Of a stretch of 12,032 nt of DNA, positions 7,534-12,032 are shown one piece after another; the first letter of the stretch is position 1; each line of letters opens with the position of its first letter. The stretch is from Candidatus Bathyarchaeota archaeon (GTDB lineage: Archaea; Thermoproteota; Bathyarchaeia; TCS64): positions 1 to 12,032 of the forward strand of contig JAUWBQ010000034.1 of NCBI GenBank assembly GCA_030601645.1, given 5' to 3'. The translations under genes were made by a program, and so were the position numbers. The notes under the pieces are model-generated. The model was not told the origin of the DNA. It was given only the letters and a program-made list of their open reading frames with translations, and ran no database searches.

Positions 7534-8679
7534 ATGCTGCCCCCCCACGGCGGGAGACTGATAGACAGGCTGGTCCCCGAGGGTGATCGCCCTCGCATCA
7601 TGGACGAGGCCTCGGAGCTAATCGACATTCCCGTCTCCCTCGAGGCGAGGAAGGACTACGAATGCATAGCCTATGGGCTGTTCAGCCCGCTCGAAGGACC
7701 CCTGAGCGGGAACGACTATCGATCGGTCCTGGAGAAAGGCAGGCTCCAGAACGATCTTCCATGGACCTTCCCCATAGTCCTCGACGTATCGGAGGATGTG
7801 GCGTCGGGTATCGACGAAGGCGACGACATCGCCCTCTCCCATTCGGGAGCGCCTTTCGCGATCCTCCACGTGGAGGATAAATACGCTCTAGATAGAAAGA
7901 TGCACGCCGAGAGCATCTACAAGACGCTGGATATCGAACATCCGGGGGTGGCCAGGACCCAGAGGATGGGAGCCCGCCTGCTCGGGGGGAGGATCGACCT
8001 CTTCGAGGAGACGCCCGGCAAGGTCCCGAGGTACAGGCTGAATCCCAAGGAGACCCGGTTCCTGTTCAAGGAGATGGGCTGGAGGACGGTGGCCGGCTTC
8101 CAGACCCGCAATGCGCCTCACATAGGCCACGAGTATGTCCAGAAGACCTCCCTCGCCTTCGTCGACGGGCTGTTCATAAACCCCCTCATAGGCCGGAAGA
8201 AGGCGGGAGACTTCAAGGACGAGGTGATCATCGACTCTTACGAGGCCCTCATCCGTAACTACTACATGAGGAACTCTGCGACCCTCGTCACCCTCGAGAT
8301 GGAGATGAGGTACGCGGGGCCCAGGGAAGCCATCTTCCACGCCATCGTCCGGAAGAACTTCGGGTGCACCCACTTCGTCGTGGGCCGGGACCACGCCGGA
8401 GTCGGCAGCTACTACGGCCCCTACGAGGCTCAGGAGAAGTTCGACGAGTATCCGGACCTGGGGATCGCCCCCATCTTCTTCCGGAGCTTCTTTTACTGCA
8501 AGAAGTGTGGCGGTATCGAGAACGACAAGGTCTGCCCCCACGGCCCCGAGGATCACATCAACTTCAGCGGCACCAAGATGAGGCAGCTCCTGATGAGGGG
8601 GGAGCGCCCGTCCAAGGAGATGATGCGCCCCGAGGTCGTGGACGCCATCCTAAAGCATCCTGAGCCCTTCGTGAGCTGA
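7534..8679 (+). CDS. sat: ATP sulfurylase (sulfate adenylyltransferase)
   Basis: Cytosolic enzyme joining sulfate and ATP to give adenylylsulfate (APS) and PPi, or the reverse. It is 381 residues: an N-terminal PUA-like domain (opening MLPPHGGRLIDRL) to about residue 160, then the nucleotidyltransferase domain. Catalytic signatures are QTRNAPHIGH at 190-199 (variant of QTRNPxHxxH), the RYAGPREAIFHA segment near 259, and GRDHAG at 284-289. A zinc-site insert with C322, C325 and C334 followed by CPH (H336) matches the thermophile/archaeal Sat type. The C-terminus HINFSGTKMRQLL is the normal family ending, with no fused APS kinase. ATG 7534 is preferred over ATG 7528 because GAGGG (7523-7527), overlapping the upstream TGA, is 6 bases away. 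No APS reductase, APS kinase, dsr or sulfate-permease gene is in the window, so assimilation, dissimilation and sulfation remain open. Confidence 0.96.
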   Translation: MLPPHGGRLIDRLVPEGDRPRIMDEASELIDIPVSLEARKDYECIAYGLFSPLEGPLSGNDYRSVLEKGRLQNDLPWTFPIVLDVSEDVASGIDEGDDIALSHSGAPFAILHVEDKYALDRKMHAESIYKTLDIEHPGVARTQRMGARLLGGRIDLFEETPGKVPRYRLNPKETRFLFKEMGWRTVAGFQTRNAPHIGHEYVQKTSLAFVDGLFINPLIGRKKAGDFKDEVIIDSYEALIRNYYMRNSATLVTLEMEMRYAGPREAIFHAIVRKNFGCTHFVVGRDHAGVGSYYGPYEAQEKFDEYPDLGIAPIFFRSFFYCKKCGGIENDKVCPHGPEDHINFSGTKMRQLLMRGERPSKEMMRPEVVDAILKHPEPFVS

Positions 8680-8684
8680 AAGAC

Positions 8685-10064
8685 ATGAGGAAAGCCCTCC
8701 TGATAGGCTTGGACTGTGCGGCCCCCGACCTCTTGTTCGACAGGTTCGTCGACAAGCTCCCCAACTTCCGGAGGATGATGGAGAAGGGGGCTTATGGCAA
8801 GCTGGAGAGCAGCGACCCCCCCATAACCATACCCGCCTGGACCGTGATGGCGTCGAGCAGGTCCCCCGGCGTCCTGGGCCTGTATGGTTTCCGCCACAGG
8901 AGCGACAACTCGTACAAGGACATCTGGATAGCCTCCTCCGGGAGGGTGAGGGTGAAGAGGATCTGGGACTATGTCGCCGAGGCCGGCGGAAAGTCCTGTC
9001 TCATAGGGGTTCCCCCGAGCTACCCTCCCTTCCCAGTGGAGGGGTGGCTGGTGGGGGGCTTCATCACACCTGACACCAACAGGAACTACACTTTCCCAGA
9101 GGAGCTGGGGGAGGAGATCAAGGGGGTCGTGGGCGAGTATCCGGTCGACGTGGAGTTCCGAATCGAGGACAAGCGGAGCCTCGTCAAGGACATTTTCGAG
9201 ATGACTGAGAAGCACTTCGAGGTCATCAAGCACCTGATGCGCACCCGTGACTGGAGCTTCTTAATGCTCGTGGAGATCGGCCTCGACAGGATCCACCACG
9301 CCTTCTGGAAGTACTTCGACGAGGCCCACCGCCTCCACGAGCCGGGGAGCGAGTTCGAGGGGGTGATGGAGGACTATTATGTCCTTCTAGACGAGAAGGT
9401 GGGGGAGCTGCTGGATATCGTAGACGAAGACACGGTGGTCTTCGTCGCCTCGGACCACGGCGGGAAGCCCATGAAGGGGGCTTTCTGCGTCAATGGCTGG
9501 CTCGAGGAGCAGGGTCTCCTGAAGCTGAAGAGGCCTGTGGAGAAGGTCGTCAGGCTGAACGATGCGGATGTCGACTGGGAGAACACAGTGGCGTGGGGAT
9601 GGGGGGGCTACTACGCCCGCGTCTTCCTGAACCTGAAGGGGAGGGAGGAGCACGGCGTCGTCGATCCCGGAGATTATGAGAGGGTGAGGGACGACATAGC
9701 CGACCGCCTCAGAAACATCAGGGGGCCCGACGGCGAGGAGTGGGACACCAAGGTGCTGAAGCCCGAGGAGATCTACCCCAAGTGCAGGGGCGACCCCCCA
9801 GATCTCATGGTCTACTTCGACGACCTTAGCTGGAGGTCGGCGGGAACCATGGGCCAGGGGAACCTCTACCTCCCCGAGAACGACACCGGCCCCGACGACG
9901 CGGTCCACGACAAGATGGGCCTCTACATCTACTACGACCCCGAGAAGGATCTCGGGGGGACGGTCGAGGATTTGAACATCCTGGACGTGGCTCCAACTCT
10001 CATGAAGGCCGTGGGCCTCCCGGTTCCCGCTGACATGGAGGGGAAAGCCCTCACGGGAGTTTAA
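8685..10064 (+). CDS. Alkaline-phosphatase-superfamily phosphodiesterase / nucleotide pyrophosphatase
   Basis: A 459-residue metallo-enzyme of the type I phosphodiesterase/nucleotide pyrophosphatase branch. Expected two-metal ligands are visible: D10 in GLDCA, putative nucleophile T48 in ITIPAWT (equivalent to TFPN in NPP enzymes), D201 and H205 in GLDRIHH, D257 and H258 in SDHGG, and H408 in VHDKMGLY. There is no signal peptide or membrane helix, so it is probably cytosolic. The substrate is unknown. Position 5 bases after the sat stop suggests cotranscription and possibly action on APS, PAPS or another phosphodiester/sulfonucleotide, but this is inference; a cofactor-independent phosphoglycerate mutase or sulfatase is less likely given the PAWT motif and lack of a CxPSR formylglycine site. 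The operon ends in a T-run. Confidence 0.85.
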   Translation: MRKALLIGLDCAAPDLLFDRFVDKLPNFRRMMEKGAYGKLESSDPPITIPAWTVMASSRSPGVLGLYGFRHRSDNSYKDIWIASSGRVRVKRIWDYVAEAGGKSCLIGVPPSYPPFPVEGWLVGGFITPDTNRNYTFPEELGEEIKGVVGEYPVDVEFRIEDKRSLVKDIFEMTEKHFEVIKHLMRTRDWSFLMLVEIGLDRIHHAFWKYFDEAHRLHEPGSEFEGVMEDYYVLLDEKVGELLDIVDEDTVVFVASDHGGKPMKGAFCVNGWLEEQGLLKLKRPVEKVVRLNDADVDWENTVAWGWGGYYARVFLNLKGREEHGVVDPGDYERVRDDIADRLRNIRGPDGEEWDTKVLKPEEIYPKCRGDPPDLMVYFDDLSWRSAGTMGQGNLYLPENDTGPDDAVHDKMGLYIYYDPEKDLGGTVEDLNILDVAPTLMKAVGLPVPADMEGKALTGV

Positions 10065-10070
10065 CCCATA

Positions 10071-10079
10071 TTCTTTTTT
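10071..10079 (+). terminator. T-run terminator after the sat operon
   Basis: TTCTTTTTT begins 7 bases after the phosphodiesterase stop. Oligo-T without a strong hairpin is the ordinary archaeal intrinsic terminator. It separates the sat operon from the PhoU-TrkA_C pair. Confidence 0.55.
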
Positions 10080-10172
10080 AGAAAAGGTTAAGAGTCTTTC
10101 ATATTCACTGTAAAGTGGTCCGCAGGGTGCACAGCACAGAATGATGGTCCCCATTTTCGGAGTTTCTGTTTC

Positions 10173-10775
10173 ATGAATGAAATTGAGAGAGTGGAGTATA
10201 CGCCGGTCTCGGTCCGCGAGACCCTGATCCTGATGAAGGACATCTCCGAACTCATGATCGACCTCGCATACTCCGCGGCCCTGTTCGACAACAGGGAGCT
10301 GGCGGAGGAGGTGATGGAGCTGGAGCGCAAGATGGACTCCCTGGTCTACGTCCTCAACATGAACCTGATGCTCGCGGCCAGGGACAAGGACGACGCGGAG
10401 AGCCTCGCCGGGGTGGCCAAGGTCGGCGCCCTCACCAACAGCATCTCGGATGCCGCCGCGGACATCGCTGGGATCGTGCTCCACGACATAGGCATCCACC
10501 CCATCGTCAGGGAGGTCTTCCAGAGGACCGAGGAGCATCTAGCCAGGGTGAGTGTCTCGGATACCTCTATTCTCGCCGGGAAGACGGTGAACGACCTCGA
10601 TCTGGCCGCGGAGGTCGGCGTTGACATTATCGCCGTAAGGAGGGGGAGGCACTGGATGGTGAACCCGGAGAAGGAGATGGTTCTGCCCGAGGACGTGCTG
10701 GTGGCGAGAGGGACTGCCTCTGGGCTTGAGAGGCTGGTGAAGGCCGCGAGGGGGGAGGTGGACAAGCTTGGCTGA
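10173..10775 (+). CDS. PhoU-TrkA_C (RCK_C) domain protein, first of a tandem pair
   Basis: A 200-residue soluble protein with an all-helical PhoU-like domain (about 10-110; VRETLILMKDISELMIDLAYSA is a characteristic helix) followed by a TrkA_C/RCK_C ligand-binding domain (about 115-195; TSILAGKTVNDLDLAAEVGVDI, an IAVRR strand, and PEDVLVARG). Known relatives with these two domains (COG3273-like) are thought to gate or sense for ion or anion transporters. ATG 10173 has GGAG at 10159-10162 with a 10-base gap; GTG 10191 is an alternative. A gap of about 108 bases with a T-run separates it from the sat operon, and I could not identify its TATA box confidently. It overlaps the next gene by 8 bases. 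No transporter gene is adjacent, so its partner is unknown. Confidence 0.85.
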   Translation: MNEIERVEYTPVSVRETLILMKDISELMIDLAYSAALFDNRELAEEVMELERKMDSLVYVLNMNLMLAARDKDDAESLAGVAKVGALTNSISDAAADIAGIVLHDIGIHPIVREVFQRTEEHLARVSVSDTSILAGKTVNDLDLAAEVGVDIIAVRRGRHWMVNPEKEMVLPEDVLVARGTASGLERLVKAARGEVDKLG

Positions 10776-11343
10776 GGAGAAGGAGCTCTTCGAGAGGATC
10801 TGCGACGACCTAGTCGAGCTCAAGGACACCTCTGAGATGATGATAGACCTCGCCTACTCCGCGGTCCTCCTGAACAGCAGGCACCTCGCCGAGGAGGTGC
10901 AGCTCCTAGAGGACAGGGTCGACAGGCTCCACACAGAGTTTGAACTCCTCGTCCTCTCCAGCAGGGGGGAGGGTGAAGACGAGAGGGGGCTGCTCGGCCT
11001 GATCCGGATGGGTGTCGTGACCGAGAGGATCGCGGACGCCGCGGCCGAGATCGCCGAGGTTGTCCTTCGGGGAGGCGAACCCCACCCCATCCTGAGCATG
11101 GTGATCCAGGACGCCGAGGAGACCGTGGAGAGGGCGGTGGTCGGCGAGGGCTCCTCCGTCGCGGGGAAGACTCTGAAGGAGTCCAGGGTCCCCGAGGAGA
11201 CCGGGATGTGGGTCCTTGTGATCCGGAGGGGAGACAGGTGGATGCGCCCCCGTCCCGAGACTGTCCTCGAGCCGGGGGACGTTGTCATAGCCTCTGGGTA
11301 CGCGGAAGGAGAGGAGGACTTTAAGAAGCTGGTCGGCGGCTAG
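10768..11343 (+). CDS. PhoU-TrkA_C (RCK_C) domain protein, second of a tandem pair
   Basis: A 191-residue paralogue of the preceding protein over its whole length: PhoU-like helices (about 5-100; LVELKDTSEMMIDLAYSAVL matches the same helix in the first copy) and a C-terminal TrkA_C domain (about 110-190; SSVAGKTLKESRVPEETGMW, a VLVIRR strand, and EPGDVVIASG). It begins at TTG 10768, with GGGGGGAGGTGG upstream (about 10748-10760) giving about 6-base spacing, and overlaps the first gene by 8 bases. The overlap and strong SD imply coupled translation at matched levels, consistent with a heterodimer. The ligand is not evident. Its middle region is more Arg/Gly/Glu rich than in the first copy (SSRGEGEDERG). 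It ends convergently with S6e, 64 bases away. Confidence 0.85.
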   Translation: MAEEKELFERICDDLVELKDTSEMMIDLAYSAVLLNSRHLAEEVQLLEDRVDRLHTEFELLVLSSRGEGEDERGLLGLIRMGVVTERIADAAAEIAEVVLRGGEPHPILSMVIQDAEETVERAVVGEGSSVAGKTLKESRVPEETGMWVLVIRRGDRWMRPRPETVLEPGDVVIASGYAEGEEDFKKLVGG

Positions 11344-11389
11344 TCAAGTGCCTACGACTGGATGGTCTTAATATTTCTGTCTAACCGTG

Positions 11390-11394
11390 AAAAA
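11390..11394 (-). terminator. Possible T-run terminator for the aIF5B-S6e transcript
   Basis: The minus strand carries TTTTT about 14 bases past the S6e stop. It lies in a short TAACC/GGTTA inverted repeat (11382-11402) with an 11-base loop. The convergent gap also has a T-rich patch for the plus strand (11367-11378). Weak evidence. Confidence 0.3.
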
Positions 11395-11407
11395 CCTGGT
11401 TACCCGA

Positions 11408-11812
11408 TCATTCCTCAGGTTCTGGTTTGGACTTGGGCTCCGGCTCTTTTGCCTTCTTCTTCCGGCCTTTTGGCTTTTCTACGATCTTGAAGTTGAGGAA
11501 CGTGATGTCAGCGGAGACGGTGTTGCCCCGGACGACGACCCTCTTCCTCGCGCCCTTGTTCTTGGGCTTGTAGCCCACGCCTCCGCTGAGGACGATGCGG
11601 GCCTTGACGCCGCCGTGGACATCGGGGCGCATGGGTATGCCGTCCTTGTCGGTGCCCCCTGTCAGCTGTATCTTGTAGCCCGCGAGGTCGGCGACGGTGC
11701 CGTCTATGACCTCGCCTATCCTTCTGCCCATGATGGGGGCCATCCTGGCGTCCTCTAGCTCCACCTTCTGGCTGGTCCCCGTCTCGGGGTCCGATATTAT
11801 CAGCACCGGCAT
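11408..11812 (-). CDS. rps6e: 30S ribosomal protein S6e
   Basis: Archaeal/eukaryotic small-subunit ribosomal protein of 134 residues. The opening MPVLIISDPETGTSQKVELE, the GRRIGEVIDG motif, the segment GGTDKDGIPMRPDVHGG, and RKRVVVRGNTVSADI with FLNFKIVE are family hallmarks. The last 25 residues form a Lys/Glu/Pro tail (KKKAKEPEPKSKPEPEE), as in many archaeal ribosomal proteins. ATG 11812 is preferred over GTG 11821 because homologues start here and AGGTGA (11818-11823) is five bases upstream; that SD overlaps the aIF5B stop codon (TAG, 11822-11824), so the two genes are transcriptionally joined and probably translationally coupled. In many archaea S6e is followed by aIF2-gamma; here that gene is about 4.3 kb further along the same strand, beyond the sat/PhoU block. 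Confidence 0.96.
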   Translation of the reverse strand: MPVLIISDPETGTSQKVELEDARMAPIMGRRIGEVIDGTVADLAGYKIQLTGGTDKDGIPMRPDVHGGVKARIVLSGGVGYKPKNKGARKRVVVRGNTVSADITFLNFKIVEKPKGRKKKAKEPEPKSKPEPEE

Positions 11813-11817
11813 TTCGT

Positions 11818-11823
11818 TCACCT
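11818..11823 (-). promoter_or_regulatory. S6e ribosome binding site overlapping the aIF5B stop codon
   Basis: The minus strand reads TAGGTGA: the AG of the TAG stop supplies the first bases of the SD AGGTGA. Five bases separate it from ATG 11812. It fixes the S6e start and couples the two genes. Confidence 0.65.
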
Positions 11824-12032
11824 AGAAGGCCCAGATGGGGTCCTTCTTGCGCTTCAACTCTGTGAGCTCCCGGAGCGCCTCGAGGGCGCCCGCCGTCAGC
11901 CGCCCCGAGAACTTGTCCCTGAGCAGCTTGGCGTCTTTTTCGGGAACTTCTACAAGAAGGACATCCCTCTCTTTTATATGTCTACCTACGATGGGCCGGG
12001 GCATCGAGACGGCCACCTCCTTCCCCTCCTCT
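11822..12032 (-). CDS. infB: Translation initiation factor aIF5B (IF2-like), C-terminal end, partial
   Basis: The frame enters from the right edge and ends at TAG 11822-11824; about 69 codons are visible and the rest lies outside the window. The readable end is EEGKEVAVSMPRPIVGRHIK, then RDVLLVEVPEKDAKLLRDKF, closing with ELTELKRKKDPIWAF. This matches domain IV of archaeal aIF5B (GKEVAxS...PxVGRxIKExDxLxVDVPE, and a terminal KRKxxPFWG-like motif), the part that contacts initiator tRNA. GTG 12016 is an internal Val, not a start. aIF5B is the subunit-joining GTPase of initiation; here it precedes S6e in one operon. Confidence 0.88.
   Translation of the reverse strand, partial: EEGKEVAVSMPRPIVGRHIKERDVLLVEVPEKDAKLLRDKFSGRLTAGALEALRELTELKRKKDPIWAF

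Noticed and set aside
7888..8556. Minus-strand frames opposite sat (7888-8556) and the phosphodiesterase (9387-10538).
   Set aside because: Both mirror well-supported genes and their translations are low-complexity Val/Glu/Asp/His-rich sequence without known motifs; no promoter or SD was noted for them.
11822..12016. A separate 64-residue gene starting at GTG 12016.
   Set aside because: The frame stays open to the window edge (EEGKE precedes) and the sequence is the C-terminus of aIF5B.

Overview
The window is archaeal chromosomal DNA. It encodes archaeal/eukaryotic-type translation proteins (aIF5B C-terminus, ribosomal protein S6e, aIF2-gamma, an Fcf1/Utp24-like PIN protein). Several genes are preceded by archaeal TATA boxes, and Shine-Dalgarno (SD) runs matching the archaeal 16S tail (GGTGA, GAGGTGATC) often decide the start codon. 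I cannot fix the lineage from sequence alone. A K+-independent H+-pyrophosphatase, a SERCA-like Ca2+-ATPase and a zinc-type ATP sulfurylase would suit a TACK-like or Bathyarchaeia-like archaeon, but that is a guess. There are no rRNA, tRNA, CRISPR or insertion-sequence signatures.

Layout. Positions 149-5336 (minus strand) hold an ion-transport block: membrane pyrophosphatase hppA, a SERCA-type Ca2+-ATPase, and a tiny one-helix membrane protein upstream of it, each with its own likely promoter. Positions 5485-7136 (minus) hold PIN protein and aIF2-gamma, a familiar archaeal pair. Positions 7312-10064 (plus) form an operon of a ribbon-helix-helix protein, ATP sulfurylase (sat) and an alkaline-phosphatase-superfamily phosphodiesterase, ending in a T-run. 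Positions 10173-11343 (plus) hold two overlapping paralogous PhoU-TrkA_C regulators. Positions 11408-12032 (minus) hold S6e and the 3' end of the aIF5B gene, with the S6e ribosome binding site overlapping the aIF5B stop.

How they fit. aIF5B, S6e, aIF2-gamma and PIN look like one ancestral minus-strand translation neighbourhood, now split by an opposite-strand block of about 4 kb carrying sulfate activation and ligand-sensing genes. Sat makes APS and releases PPi, and hppA turns PPi into an ion gradient, so both ends of the window touch pyrophosphate. No functional link is proven.

The most striking observation is that aIF2-gamma has no ATG, GTG or TTG anywhere in its 5' region. TATA box, SD spacing and protein alignment all point to an AUC start at 7136. 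A rare start codon on a gene whose product helps choose start codons would parallel the bacterial infC (IF3) AUU autoregulation. Other candidates are the single-helix protein beside the calcium pump, the orphan tandem PhoU-TrkA_C pair, and the RHH-sat-phosphodiesterase operon.
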